From Phylloscopus collybita (Eukaryota; Chordata; Aves; Passeriformes; Phylloscopidae), in assembly GCA_027886175.1 (NCBI GenBank), contig JAJNNQ010000126.1:930001-994000 (forward strand): DNA of 64,000 nucleotides. The letters are read 5' to 3'. This document shows, one piece after another, positions 1 to 14,491 of the stretch. Each line of letters opens with the position of its first letter. Position 1 is the stretch's first letter. A program made the translations under genes and the position numbers. Under the pieces are notes generated by a model that worked only from the letters and a program-made list of their open reading frames with translations, was not told where the DNA came from and made no database searches.

Positions 1-3000
1 ATGGGAGTTCAGAGAGACTGGAAAGGCTTTTGTCCCCTCACTTTTACACAGCCTGTGATGACACTGTTTTGTGCTACTTTGAAGTGTGCAACCTAAATCT
101 GTCTCACTGTCAGTTTCCCTTCAGTAGTATTAAAAGAAATGTTTGTGATAATGTCTGATATTTAAAGACATCAGGGAGCTAGATGAAGCAAATAAAATTA
201 TTATTTGATACTTTATAAATATTTGATATTTAGATATGAGAGCTTAAGATAAACTGTGTTGGCCAAGAATTTTATCCCTAACATGTTTACCTGCTGTATT
301 TCCTGCAGTCTGGTGTACATATGTGTTTCTACAGTTATGGTTGTAGTGACATGTTGCAGTAATATTATGCCTGTTAACAAGTTGTTGAGTCAGTTTTGCA
401 CGACACACATGACAGTAAATGAATGGGTAGATTAACAGTCTGCCTAAGCCTACTTGCACCAGCCTTCAAGTGTGAAGTCCCCTCTGTTTGGTACTAATAC
501 CACAATGATAAACCATGGGTTTGACTGCAGCTGTGAACATTCATGTGATATTATGTATTTGTACATATGTACATTCTGCACTTTTCAGAAAGGGCTGAAC
601 TCACAGACTCTGAGGATTACAGGTGACTGCACTTTATTGCTTTGGGAAATCTGGGAAATCTATTAAGAGACAGAGCAAAATATGTGATACATTCATAGAA
701 ATTCTGCAGAGTGTGGCCAACTTAAGCAATGGCTTAAACAAGCAAAACTGAAGTGCATTCAGGAGTTACACACTCACCCTAAAAACAAAGTATGGACACT
801 TCCTTCAGGCTAGTATTGGACATTTAATACTTTTTAATGAGATGCTTAAATTAGTGGGTTTTCATTATTCCCAAAGCACACATATTTTCAATGCATCAAT
901 CATAAGTTACTAAAAAGTCACTTATTTTAAGAAAACAACATAAAAACGGTACAAACATCTCACAGTCTATATGTTCCAGCACACATAGTCAATGGTGACT
1001 GTAGTGGCAGGTCTAACTCTAAGATACACACATAGTCTGTTCCTTCTTAGAAAAAAACAGCTCAGACAAGCAGGGTATGTGAGAACTCATTCTCACAGTA
1101 AAGTACAGGTGAGCTTTTCCATCTCAACAGAGGAAGCACCTGTGTAGGGTCAGTTTCTGTGGCATCATGGAGTTTCCCACCTCACAGCTGGTAATTTCAG
1201 AGGACAAGAGAGCATGTTTACTCAAGAGAAACCTCTCTGCACACCACAGGCAAGCCACTATAAAATAAACTTTCTAACCTCTTTTTTTTTCCCCCCGTGG
1301 TTTAGGGTTTGGTGTTTTTTTGTTTGTTTCTGTGTGTTTCTGGTTTGGTTTGGGTTTGGATTGATTTGAGGTTTTGTGGGAGGGAAGATTTCCTCAGTGT
1401 CCCAATTCCAAAAATTCACACATACTTTTTGTGTTTTAGACAGAGCTTCAGTTGTCTGTAACAATCTTGAGTACCAGTTCTGCATGTTAGGTTTAATTTA
1501 ACTGCATATTAATACATCTGCCTGGGCAACTGACAGGGTACCTACCCCCACTATATGTGATGAATAAGACCTGAAAACCCAGAGCTGGCTCCTTCTATGT
1601 CATTAGCCTTGCTATCTCCTTATGTCTTCCCCACTTCACTGATGTCTTTTCTTTCATCGTGGAGCTGTTTTGCACATCAGCTTTGTAGCTGCCTAACCTT
1701 CAGCCTCACCTCTGACCACAGCTCCTGCACAAACTCTTTGAAAGGTGCAAATTTCTCCATTTGTTTACCTACTGGCTTCTGGAAATCTCTTGTGCTACTG
1801 AGCATGTCACCAGACAGATCTGCCCATATCAGAATAAGTATTTCCCTGCAACAGCAAGCAATAATGTACTTTTCATGATGAAAATGAAGAGCTGAAAATG
1901 CTGCCTGTAGTCAGTGCTTTCACTTGTTCCTTTTTCTTACACTAACTTCCAGCTCAGTGTAGCCAAAGGAGCCAGCTGCTGGGGCATCAGACACAATGTG
2001 AAATTAAATGCGATTTTTGACTGGCCATGGAATTGTCTGAACAAACATGTTTTATAACACACCTCCATACTCATCAAGACAGAATGGAAGTTGAGACGCC
2101 TTTCATCACCATCAAAGATCAAAATCCTAAAATGGCAGTAGAAACAGATCCATAGCTGCTGCAGCAGCTACTACCCTTCACTGCCTTTTCAACCCTTTCA
2201 CACATATTTGGTGGGAAAGAGACTAACAGAGAGAGAAAGGAAGGGTGGTGATTCTGGCACCAAGTGAGAAAGAAGGATTTCACTTGGCTATGAGCACAGT
2301 TTTTGCAGGCTCTCTAGAAAAAATTAGCTTCCAAGAAGTTTTTGAAGGCAACCTTTCATGTCAAATGATAGATCCTTTCATTTTACCTGATCTCTGTTCT
2401 CCCTCACTTAATTTTACAGATCCTTGTCCATTAAGCCATGAATTCTAAAAAGGAGTGAATACAGTGAAATACAGTGAGTATAATTCTTGAAGCATTTTGA
2501 TACAGTGCGTGTAAGAGACCAGAGCCTTATGAATTTTTCCTTCACTGAGTACACTATCCTCTCTGCAAAGGAGCAGAGCAAGTCTGTGTCAGAACAATTT
2601 CTGGGTTCAGAATCACATTTACCCAGCATGAGGCAGACTTGCCTGACAAATGACTTAAACAGCTATAGTCAGGGTTAGGCTGATCCTTTCTTCCTTTATT
2701 TGAATAGATAAAAGTTCAAGTCTTGTAAATGCTCAACTTGCTCCATCAAACAGAAGACTGGTAAACCCAAAGAAGTCCTATGATTTATTAGTAGAGTCTA
2801 ACAAAGTCAATTTAGTGCTGAGAATGGAGTGACGGCTGAAAAGTAAAAGTCTTCCTCTTCTAGGCATCTCATGTAATGCAACCCTGTACATGAAGAGGAA
2901 GTAAAAGTTCACACTACTGGCAATCTCATACACCATTGATGTGTCATTGTTGACATTCCCAGAGAATTAATTTTGCCAGCTTGGGTGTGTCAGCTCCAAG

Positions 3001-6000
3001 GAAATAGCATTTGGATTTGCTATTCTGGTTATTGCAAATCCAGGTCTTTACTATTGGAAGCCAGCCTCCTAAATACCCACCATTTGAAGCAATACCTCCT
3101 TTCCTTTCACAAACCAGACTTTTTGCATTCTTCAGCACTATTATTCGTGATTTTTTTTTTAAACATATATTTTTGGGAACTCTTTTGGAGGATGGGTTCC
3201 CCAGCATTATGCTGCATAAGGCAGCATAATGACCTCTTGAAATTCCAAAGGACAGAGAGAAAATAGGGGATACATGGAGGAAATAGAAAGGGCATAGGTA
3301 TGTATGAGGAAAAGAAGCTGAAATGATTTTCTAGGAAACTAACTATACCTGTAGCCTTAGTCCCTGGTGTCTCATTCTCCCAATAATGCAAATCTGTACC
3401 TTTTTGTTCTATTGAGTCAATGTAATTATGTATTCCTTTGTCACAGTCTGTCCAATATCATTCCCAACCACTTCTTTTCAGATTAAACTTCCCACAGTTG
3501 AGTGGTCCGTAACTTTGGAATTTTCACTCTGGTTTCATTCAAAACCTCATCTGCTCACTCTTGATTGCTGCAAAGCCTCAAGTAATCCTTTAGCACAGAG
3601 CCAATATAAACTTTTTAAGCAAAGTAACTTAAAAAAAAAAAAAAAAGTCAAATTGCCAATTTTCTTGAAAGTGCCTTTTCCTTTTTATACTCCAGAGAAA
3701 CCCCTGTAGAAGATATTACATTATAATTTTAATAATTGCTGGGTCATTTATTATACGAGCTTGCTTTGGTTGTCACATTAATTACTAGATAGCTATAAAT
3801 TAGGAAAAAAATTGCTCTTCAAAGCATTTACCATTTCAGCAAACAATTCCTGATGTTATCAGCACTGCAATTTTATACCCTCAAATTAATAACTGGAATT
3901 ATATGCTATTTTATATCACAAATTTATGCCAATATTCAGGTAAACTCTGTCCTACATTTTTACGGAATTTTGTTATATTGACTTCCAGAATATATTTAGG
4001 AATTTGCAAATCCAAACATAATTTTTAGTGTCTTAGATTTGTTGAAAAAAATAGCTGAACTACTGACCAAATGAATAAACCACAGAATAAATTTGTCTGA
4101 TTTGATGAGACAACTCAGATATTTACTCGCAGAAAAACAGCAGAGTACTTAGAAAGATAAATTAGTTATTTAATTGCAATTTCTTTAGTCATAAAATAAC
4201 ACAAATTTCTTATATTAAACAAATGGTGGCTCTTTCTTTACATTTTCATACCCATTACAATGTCTCTAAATACAATCTAAAAAGTTAATTTTAGAATGTC
4301 AGTTTCATTCATTGTATTATTAGGGGCTAAAATCTATCCAAGCAATTAGGTCAATGTGTTTGTGTGTGCTAAAACAAGTTAATCTTTAGAAATAGGTGTT
4401 TTTTTAATGATAAAATGGGACAAGGTGCTCTGTCATAAATAAAAAACATCAATACTTTTATGTTGCCATCATATGGCTTTTCTGATAGGCTACTTTCAGC
4501 CTTTATTTCATTAGTTCATTATCAGTATAATTTTTTTTTAATTGTGATGTAGAGCCGTGCCTTTTTATATATAGTAAAGACTGTTCTCTTAATTACATTG
4601 TTAAAAATAGCTTCATGAATGGACAGGAGCAGAGAGTATAACACAGTGCAGTCTGGGTTAGGGTCATCAACAGATTATCTCCAGATTATCAGGATTACAT
4701 GATTACTCCTGTGAGATGTAGGTGTGTGACAAATTAAAAATTAATCAGATTTTTACGAAAACTATTATTAAGTCAAGATAACAACTGTTGGTCCACATGT
4801 ATTTAAGTCATGATGTATTTTAGGGCAGATTTGATCAATAATACAATGAAGCACAAAAAGAAAGCTCCAGTTTTTAAGAGGTCTTGCACCAACTATACTG
4901 AGTAGTCTTGGGGTTTTGCTGTTATTACCCTTTCCATTCCCAAATGGATTTCAAAGATGTCTTTATCTTGGCCATTCTTCCCTCCTGCAACATTCTTCCA
5001 ACACTTCTAACAAAGCCAACTTCATTTTTTCCTGGCAAGTTGGTGGTTCATTTCTCCTTGGAATACAGAGCAGAAAAAGGCTCAGGCATTTCCCCAGCTA
5101 TGTGAAATTCAGTGTAATGGGTCAAAAATGTTGTGAAGGGAAAGAACTCCTTTGGAGCTCTTGTGAACCGAAATGCCCCTTCCGTAAGATCTCATGCTCT
5201 GACCAGATGAAGCAAGTCCATTTCAAGAGATTCTCCAAGAAGTATGGCTCATAAAAAAACTCATTTCAGTAGCAGCTGAGTGCAAAATTCACTGATCCCT
5301 CTTCTTGGGAGGAAATAACTTGATGAAATTGTGTGAAGACAGAGTTCTTCACTGTGTACATTTCTTAATATTTATGCACACAGACAGTGAAACCCTTTCT
5401 GCACCTATCATGTAACAGAAGTTACCCTTTTAATAATGGACTGGAAAATAAATCAAAACACACCTTCAAAATGAGCAATAAAATTTCCTTGCACTCTTCT
5501 CTAGGAAAACAATCCATGTTACAATAGTATTGTTAACATCACTTCTTTAAATAGGACATGTACTGGAAAATGTAAGTACAGAGATGGTTAATGCTGTTCC
5601 GACTGTTTAGTGTGAGACCTCAGTCAGCTAAAGGAACTACATGAAAATACTGACTTAGAGATGAAGGTCAAATTTAGTTCGGTCAAATTTACAGTGAAGC
5701 AAATGTGAAATCAATGGAACCACTCAGAAGAGACAGTTGAATGACATGAAAATATATGAAAATAATATCTTTCTGTTCTTAATCACTAAATACTCCTTGT
5801 GAAGGGATTTGTATTTCTCCTGCCCAAATAATTGGGCGCAAAGTCTGTGGGTTAGCAAGGTTAATAGAGAAGCACATAAATGGATCATGATGGAGTCAAC
5901 TTGAAAGCCCTTCTGGACATGTTTAAAAATTACCTGCTATTTGTAACTGACCTCTGTGTGATTTATTCATGATTTCACTATTTTTAATGCAATCTAATTA

Positions 6001-8250
6001 CTATTCATATATCTACCACTGAAGATTTTCTCTACTATTTGTTTTCATTTGCACGCTACCTATGTGTTTGGCAGAATAATTTTGACACCCTCAGATGTGA
6101 TCTTTAGGAAGCACTTTGTCAAAGACAACAGCTATCAGAGCAACCTCAACCCAAGCCTTGGGAGAGACCAAGGGGGTCACAGGTGATTCAGGATTTGCTC
6201 CTGTAATAGCCTGTTAACAGTTGTCATGAAATTCTGAATTATTTATCCATTCTGACCAGGCTTGAAAACCAGGGTTTTTTGGCTCATAGCCTTGCAAAAA
6301 TCAGGCTGCAATTTTCTAGCCTTTTAAGCTTGAAAATCTTATGTGGACTTTAATTAAAGTTAAGACCCTTCAACCTGAAGTGTATACTACCAGCTGTTAG
6401 ACACTACTATGGAATTTGAGAATGCCAGAACATCAATGGATATATGCAAAGCCTTTCATGCTTGCCTCTGTGCATAAAAAGCTTAATGGACTTCATTGCC
6501 ATATATTTATATTTCAGCTATTACAGGGAGAAAGGCAGTAATATATCTCACCATTGTGTTTATATTATTAACTGGAAACAGAACATCATTTTTATATAAA
6601 AAAAAATCTATCATCTCTCACTTTGCTGTTTTCATGATTAGCATTTTTGTTAGAAGGACAAGAATTGGTAGACTACCACTGTGATATTTTAATTACTGCT
6701 CTGGATAGGATTACTGATATCATTTCGTGGCACCAGCATACATGTCTACAGGATTTATTACTCAGCTCATGTCTGCTCTTTTATGGATTTCATCCAAGAG
6801 ATGTTTGAATACCAAGCTCTTGAAATGTCTCCCCTGTGGTGATTCAACAGCACTGAGCTGCGTCAGCAAATAGCATTGACACGAAGGCAGCAACTGTTAC
6901 ATTCCACCATAGTTAGATTTAGAGCAGAATTTTTTTAGATGTATTCCACTGTAACCCTTTTCTACCCACTGCTTAATGCAAGCCAAGTCAAAATATCGGT
7001 TTAATGGCTTTAAAAAGATGTTGGTATTCCTCTGAAATTTTATCTTGCAAATATGAAAAAAAAAAATAGCACAGGTATGATTCATCATGTGAAGAATAAT
7101 CCAAATGCACTATGCTTTTTTCAAGTCATGCTTAAGTACTTAAAGAAAAAATGGTTTAAGAAATCTTAATTATCAGAATATTTTTAAAGGTACTTCAAAA
7201 TACATAAAATATAGAACGTGAGGCACAGAATCTCTACGCAACTAGAATTTTGTTTACATATTCTGTTTCAGTGATGAACTGAGGATATCAAGTAACACTC
7301 AGTAAGCCTGCTGCATGCATAAAAGCACTTGTGAGTGAAAATTTGGGCATGGAATAACTGACACATCATTAAATATTTGGCTCTAAGCTTTACACTGGTA
7401 GGTCAACATGCAGTGAATATAAAGCAGGTTAAAGGAAGAGGTCAGTATACTGCTAGTTTACTAATCAGCCACTGGCCTCTTACCAGAAACAGCACGTAAA
7501 TCTCATTAAACTGCTCTTTATCTAAGTGGGGGAAGAATGTACATCAGCTGCCTTCGTTGAAGGACAAATGGCATACAAGCACTAAGGCTCTTACTGCTCT
7601 CAGTGGCAGAGGCAAAGAACAAAAATATAAACACAAACAGCATCTGGCAGGTGTTATATCGTAATTGTTAAACAGTGGAAAACACTGGAAGAAGAAAAGA
7701 CAGTGGCTGAAACATGTTGACAGATATGAATGAAGCATTCTCAGCTTTGTAGTTTCAAAGTGCAAGTCTCATACCTGACAGAATAAAGTCAGTTTTACCA
7801 TGGCACAAGTTTCCAAAGCACTGCATGAACTTCAGCACTAAATTCCACATGTTATTATTTATTAATAAAAATTAATTTATGGATTTTGTTCTGGGAAATT
7901 ATTAGCTGTGCTGAACTACAAAACTGAGGCACTAGAGGTGGGGTATTACTTGGAAACCATCTCTAATTATGGTTAAAAAAACAGGTTAAAGAGCAAAGCA
8001 AATTCTGTTTATCATTGTTTTTAGAAAAACTACTATCATTACATTGTCTCCAAGAAAAGCACAGAAAAAGCAAAAGTAATGTCTTGAATGCTGGGGGAAT
8101 AGAGGAAGCTAATTTTCTACAAGCAAGTCTCTTAAAAAAAAAAAAAAAAAAAAAACGAATCAATACAAGAAGTGATTTCTCATGTAAATGCCTTGCTACA
8201 AGGAGGGCTAATGATACTCTGGGCTGTATTAGAAGTATTTCCAGAGAAAG
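1..8250. other. AT-rich intergenic DNA, no gene recognised
   Basis: Both strands hold only short open frames without recognisable domains, codon structure or paired splice sites. Low-complexity pieces include a T/G-rich stretch at about 1,281-1,383. A subregion near 3,700-4,620 is very AT-rich, with several TAATTA/ATTA-like words and no obvious repeat; it could be conserved non-coding DNA, but one sequence cannot show conservation. From known vertebrate synteny I would expect ZNF366 upstream of TNPO1, but I see none of its zinc-finger exons here. Confidence 0.6.
8133..8155. repeat. Poly(A) tract
   Basis: A run of about 21 A residues ends just before CGAATCAATAC. It lies about 100 bases left of the CR1 fragment and has no clear element attached to it. 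Confidence 0.8.
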
Positions 8251-8254
8251 GATG

Positions 8255-8625
8255 TGAAAATGATGAAGGGAGAAGAGAATGCTCAAGGGAAATGTCACCA
8301 ATGTATATAAACACATGAAGGAAGGGTACACAGAGAAGGTGTCCGGGCTCTTTCCAGAGGTGCCCAGTGACAGGACCAGAGGCAGAACCAGAGCAGATTC
8401 CTCATGAATGCAAGGAACAACTCTTTTTACTGTGAGGATGACTGAGCACTGGCACAGGTTGCCCAGAGAAGTAGCAGAATCTCCATCCTTGGAGATCGTC
8501 AAAGTCATCTGGACATGGTCCCAGGGAACCAGCTCTAGATGACCCTGCTTGAGCACAGAGGTTGTACCAGATGACCTCCAGAACTGCCTTCTAACATCAA
8601 CTATTCTATGTGTGAAATACATTGG
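8255..8625 (+). repeat. CR1 LINE 3' fragment, plus orientation
   Basis: The stretch follows the conserved 3' part of CR1: a segment like AATGTATATAAACAC near 8,300, then the GAGCACTGGCACAGGTTGCC word near 8,443, then CCAGATGACCTCCAGAA near 8,568, ending in CAACTATTCTATG. This is the usual bird CR1 3' end in sense orientation. Divergence is moderate, so it is an old 5'-truncated copy. The 232-codon minus-strand frame at 7,963-8,661 lies largely antisense to it and is not a gene. Confidence 0.85.
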
Positions 8626-9383
8626 GATTTGAAAAATATCTCCAAAAGAAAACAAAGCCATTTCTGAAGTTTATATGGAATCATATGCTGTTATGTATTC
8701 AGAAATTAGATTTTTCTCACCTAGAACTGCCATAGCCATATACTTTTTCTCTTGACAGCAAATTATTTACTTCATCACTTCTAAAATTAGGCACACCAAA
8801 GGATTGAATGAAACATATTAAATTGACTTATTGTACCCAAACACATTTTCTGGTTCATAACATTTTTTTTCTAATTGCTATGTTGAGGGAGTTTTTTATC
8901 ATTTTTCAGAAAGGATGTAGCACAAAGTTACAAACATGGAAAATTAATCTTGAAGAATTATATCTATGAAGAAAACAATTAGAATAGGTTTTAAAGAAAG
9001 AAAAATAAACTCTTCTCCAACTGGGCAGTAATGCAAATCTTGTGAGAAGAAACTCCAGTAACAATTTCATTTTTAATTGCTAGGGAAGTGAATATATTTA
9101 TATTTGATGACTATAAGTTCTATTTAAAGATGACAGGCAGAAAGGATGCTCACCTCCCTGTGCAGAGAAACAAATAGGTTCACTAGGATGCAGTATTCCC
9201 TATGGAGTTAGCACACTGGTTGTTGAGCTCTACAGCAAGCTGATGTCCAGGGAAATGATTTCCAACATGAAATCACTGATGATCCATGTGGCCATGATAA
9301 CTGGTCACAGACATCTACAGAAGACACAATGTAAGCCAGCAAAAACAATGATGTGGCATTAAAAAATGTAATGTTAAACTGTG

Positions 9384-9427
<44 letters not shown>

Positions 9428-12256
9428 AAAAAGGCCACATGAAAATTAGAGAGGTGTCAGAAGTCAATGAAAATCTGTAGGAAGGAGTTTGCAGTAATGC
9501 CAGAAAATAAAGAAAGTCTAAAGTCTGCAAAATTATTGCAAGCTCCCCTTATGACTAGAGAATCTACATATAAACTAAATTCTCCATCTGAATATGACAA
9601 GGGATGAGAGACTTAAAGAATTTCTTAAGACACCTAAAGAATTTCCTTAAAGAACAAAGAACTGCTTGGGACTTAAAACTGCCTTGTTAGTAACTTGGAG
9701 AAGAAAAATAGGTTTTCACAGCCTAAAAAGAGAAATGTTAGTGGTGGAATTTTTTATGCTTATATGGATTTTTAACAGAAACAAAAATTCCAGTATTCTA
9801 AAATTTTGCCCACTGTGGCTGCTCTTCCTTTCAACAACCAAAATTAGAAAATAGCACTGGATGAAGATCATGAGAGCCTTTTACTGTAGGCCTGCAAAAG
9901 AGAGCCAGAGACATTGCATAAGAATAGATTAAGCATATAGATTTTCTCTTTTGTAAATGAAAACATTATCTAATAACAGTGCTACGAAGATTGAAAGATA
10001 CAGACAGCTGACTTTCATTCCTGATGAGGCACATTCCTTTCCTCAGCTCCCACATCTCCAAGGGAAGTGTGCCTGCTGCAGGATGAAATACTTGAGGGCA
10101 TTTGTGTGTCTTCCTGGAAGTATCCTTTCCAAAGTCCAGGCTCTCAGAGGCATTGGAAAGGCATGTGGGATAGGATCACAGCTGCCATGACCTCCTCACT
10201 CCTTTACCTTTAGATGGAGGAGAAAACCAGCCATATGACACATCAGAAGATGTGCAAAGGGAATGAAAGGCTATGGTGTACCTCTCCTTTTATATCTATA
10301 ATACGATCAGGCACAATTTGCTCACAGATACTGAAATTACCATTGCTTTCAAACTTCAACAGTGAGTTCAAGGGAGGTTGTGCAATAAATGCCCTCAGCA
10401 ATCTCTGGAATGGTTCTGGACAGCAGTCAGAATGCCTCTGGAGATCATGATGAAATACATGTCAAATCAAGAGCTCTGCTGCCATTCAACCAAACTTAAT
10501 GCCTCATATATTGCAAATTAACTTAGTTAACATCTGTTAAGAACTATGATTTTTTTTTTCAGGCTCATCTCTGATATTTTATAAAAGGATATTTTGCAAG
10601 AGAAATGTCAGTAGATCTATTTCCAAACATGTTTCCTTAGCAAGAATGTTGATAGGTTTTACTGGAATGCTTTCCAGGGATGCTTGTCCTTTGATAAATT
10701 TCCAATATTCAAGTAAACTTAAGTCAAATTACTCATTCTTTCTTTTGGGTGCTTAGGGAGAGATTTTTTCTCTCATGCCTAACATATTCGTAATTCTCTC
10801 TTTATTTTTTTAATCAGATGTGAATTCCCTGTTTCAGCAGTCATTTTTACTGGGAAGAAAAGAGGCTGTTGCTTTTCAAATTACAGTGATTGTGTCTTGC
10901 TAAAGAGATGCTATTAGACTTACCAAAGGTGGTTGCCACAGCAGTACTGAAATAACATAGAGTTCTTTTGGAGTTATTTTTCTGACTTAAACATAAGCAT
11001 TTTATTGAATATTTGACCTGATTATATCTAGGTGGGTATTCCCACATTTAAAAACTTGATGCCCTTAAGAAATTAAATTATTTGGCCTTTTGGTCTACAC
11101 TGGGCATTAAGTGAAATCCTGGTACCACATAAAATGTGAGAATGCTGCCAATGCCTTTGATGAAGTCAGAATTATTTAGAGACTATGTCATCATTTAATA
11201 TTTGCTATACAGCTTTCCTGACTATCTAGGCCCAACCATGGCTTTGGTGCTGTAATATATTTAACATTGCAATTGTGAAACACATACAAACTCTTCTTTA
11301 TATTTGTAATAATAACAAAATTCAAACAATTCAAATGGAAGAAAAAAGCAACCTAAGTTTGTTTGTATACTGAGATGTTTAATAATACAGTTCTTAAAAT
11401 TCTTGAAAGTTACATTTGCCATGTCATCATTTTGGCTTTCACTACTAAGTTATTAACAAACATAGCATGCTGGAATGCAAACAACTGATTTCTCTATTTT
11501 TATGTCACCATGGTTAAGTACTTGGGATCATGTATCCTAATGCTTCAGTAACTGTATTTCCTCTTAATGCAGCAGCATACTGTATACAAGGACACACAAA
11601 TTACAGCTGTGTAAAGCCTGGCACAAATCTAGCTGACCTGTCTACAGATGGAATTTTATGGTTTGGGTTTTTTTCACTCATGAAATAAAGATTCATTAAG
11701 CAGAGTTCTGAGAAAGAAATAAAAGTACTATGTTACTTGAGAAAAATACTGCAAGCATGTATTTTTATCAGAACATTTAGGAGCACATACAGGTTTGTCC
11801 TTGGGTATCTCTTGTATCCAAAACCTTGAAAATACCCCTGATATTTTTTTAAGTAGTTGGTTTTCACTCTAGACACCAAAGACAGTGCACTCTGTGTGTG
11901 TGACTTCCACACAAACCAATAACCTCTGCAATTTCTAGGCCACTCTTTCCCAAAATCTTTCTAGCCAAAGGCTCACTTCAAAAAATCAATGGTATTCCAG
12001 AGTGCTCATTCCACACCCCATTCCTGTCACTACCTCTCCTTTTCCCTGTCAGCTGTACTGCTGGTGGTAGGAGAACTCTCACCCAGCCAGGCTGGCCAGG
12101 CAGGCAGGATCCTGCATCAGCATTGCAGACAGGTCTGCCCTGGCTCCCCAGCACACCTGCTCAAGGAGGACAGTGCAACTACACCCAGGCTGCTTCTCCA
12201 AGCCAAAATAGCCTCACCATGTACCCTCCATATTTCATCATTTGGAAAGTGGTGCT
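8626..12256. other. AT-rich intergenic DNA, no gene recognised
   Basis: Nothing gene-like is recognised on either strand. The one distinctive element is the long A run listed separately. A frame without an ATG start at about 9,118-9,362 stays open for roughly 80 codons and stops shortly before that A run; I do not recognise it. Confidence 0.55.
9384..9425. repeat. Long poly(A) microsatellite
   Basis: An uninterrupted run of about 42 A residues is followed by GAAAAAAGG. Its length suggests a retroposition tail or an expanded mononucleotide repeat. No AATAAA and no clear flanking duplication were seen, so a processed pseudogene is not supported. Such a run is likely to vary in length between individuals and between sequencing reads. 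Confidence 0.9.
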
Positions 12257-12257
12257 T

Positions 12258-12357
12258 TCATAGAATCACAGAATCATGGAGTGGTTTGGATTGGAAAGGA
12301 CCCTTAAAAGTCATATTGTCCAACCCTCCTGCAATGAGCAGAGGCATCTTCAACTGA
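12258..12357 (-). repeat. CR1 LINE 3' end fragment, minus orientation
   Basis: The block starts TCATAGAATCACAGAATCATGG and continues with GGTTTGGATTGGAAAGGACC and CCAACCCTCCTGCAATGAGC. That is the reverse complement of the CR1 3' end, including its ATTCTATGA-type tail. Only about 100 bases remain, so this is a severely truncated copy. Confidence 0.85.
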
Positions 12358-14490
12358 ACTTATGTGAGGCATAATAATTCTTGTTTCCTGTTGTTACCAC
12401 AGCCATTACCTTCAATAATTATAGAAATGGGCATTAAAATAACCAATCTCTCAAAATCTCATGGAAGATCTCCATTTCCTATGCAGTTTTCCATTAAGTT
12501 GACATGGAATTCCAAAGATTGGTAATTTAAATATTTCTGAATTAGCAGTTGTCATGAATCATAATTCTGAATGTAACACTTGAATCATCACAAGCAAGTA
12601 ACTGAAGAGATGAGAAAATCCTGCCTAAAACTTGATCATACCCAAACAAACAAATACAATCACTGAAGTTCAATAGTCTTGTTGTTGAAGTCTGTTGAAA
12701 TCAAGCTCCTTTTAGGCTTAGGTTTCAACAAATCATAAAAATGGTAATCAAGGAGTAACAAGTTATAGAACACTTTATCATAAGAAAGAACTAAGTAAAG
12801 TACAAGGAAATGAGAGACCTGGCAATATTTCTCTTCCTTTTCTCTGAGTCCTTGTTATTCCCAGCTTCACTGCTCACAAATCCTAGATACCTACCTGACA
12901 CCTTCACTAACAAACTCTAGTTATTTTCTATAATTTTTTTTTATCTTTCTCAAGTTAGCCAATCTCTAACCTCTCTTAATATTTTCTTTCAATTTCCTCC
13001 AGCTCAACTATCTTGGAGATAACCCACATACAGACCTTCACCGTTGGTTAATGTCGTCACCTGCACTGCCCCTGAAAAGAGGAAAATGTGCTTTCAGCAC
13101 TCGTTTACTGCTATTGCTTCCACTCTCTGTAAAGACAAAAGCAAGAGGATTATGCCCATGTCTATGCATCACTCTGTAAATTTTGCCATCCCCACAAAAC
13201 AAATCTTTGACTAGTAAGCACTTTTATCTTTTATGGTGGTTCTACTACTCTACGCTCATGGCAAAGGAGTTGAAAAATAATGCAATCATAGTGACAACAA
13301 ATTACATTCTTCATGCAGCTCATTCAGCTCCTTCAGATGTCTCCAAAGAGTTCTTCTCAGAATTCCTGATGTTTCCAGATGGACAAGCTAAATTTATGAA
13401 ATATGAATCAAACAGGTTTCAGTGTTCCATTGAAAAAACTTCAGTGGCCAACCAAGAACAACATGAAGATTTCAGAAAATGTTTATAAAGAATTTCCTGT
13501 TAAAAATGGTACCTAGACAGATGATAACAGGGTTTTTTTGTCTGCAGCTGCTACTGACCTTCACTTGTGTGTTGATGGCCTGCTTCACAAATTTTTCCCA
13601 TTCATTTATTTAACATAAATAAATGTTTGTTCTTTTAACCCTTCTGACCTTCAGCCAGCCCAATGAAACTATATGCTTATAGCATATATTCAATTTGTTT
13701 TAAAGTTTAAACACATTATAATCAATACAATTTGACATTTATTCCAGAACATTTATATTTTAAATTCCACTTAAAATGTACTTGGCATGCTATGACTAAT
13801 CTCAGAGAAATGGCGGGTGCAGATTGCTTCAGGCAATAACAGCTTTAGTTGCTACTGCTAAATTTATCTTCAATTGTGAATCCAAACCTTTAGAAAAGCA
13901 GCTTATTTTTTTGTAGTGATACAAAATAGAAACTAAGTTGAAAAAGATCTCAACAGTTAACACTAACTACCATCTTGCCAGTACATAATTGAAAGAATAT
14001 TTTTAGCTAAAAAAAGTGAATCAAATCCTTACAAGAAATGACACAAGCACAAAAAATTGATTATTTCTTTTAACAGTGAGTACTCGTATGAATAGAGATA
14101 GTTCATGAACTTCACTAAAAAGAGATATTCTTTGAATAGGCAAAATAGCAGTGATGTTTTCAGACTCTTGCAAACCGGGAAATAGTTAAGTTTGTAACTT
14201 TGCACATACTGAAAATCTATTTAAAATTTTGTCTATGAATTTAATTAATCATGCCTATGAAATAAATTTAGTAATTTGCATTAGTTTTGTCTGACCAGCA
14301 ATGCCATTTAATTATGTGTTTTGCACATATAGTGACAAGGTCTTGGCCTAGATGATCATCTTACTTTGTCTTCATATATAATGTTTCCAAAATATGTAAA
14401 CTGCATATTGTTGAACAACTCCTGCTTTATTTTATGATAGTAATGAACTGTACATGAATATATATATAATTTAATACTTAAATCTTATAT
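12358..14490. other. Intergenic DNA, no gene recognised
   Basis: No splice-paired exons or known repeats stand out. A 101-codon plus-strand frame at 13,183-13,488 is the longest here. It has no recognisable domain and its composition matches the AT-rich background, so I treat it as chance. Confidence 0.5.
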
Positions 14491-14491
14491 C

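Noticed and set aside
7963..8661. 232-codon minus-strand open frame
   Set aside because: Its left-to-middle part is AT-rich background with a poly(A) run read as Phe, and its remainder is antisense to a CR1 3' fragment.
13183..13488. 101-codon plus-strand frame
   Set aside because: No recognisable domain, no splice context, composition as in the AT-rich background.
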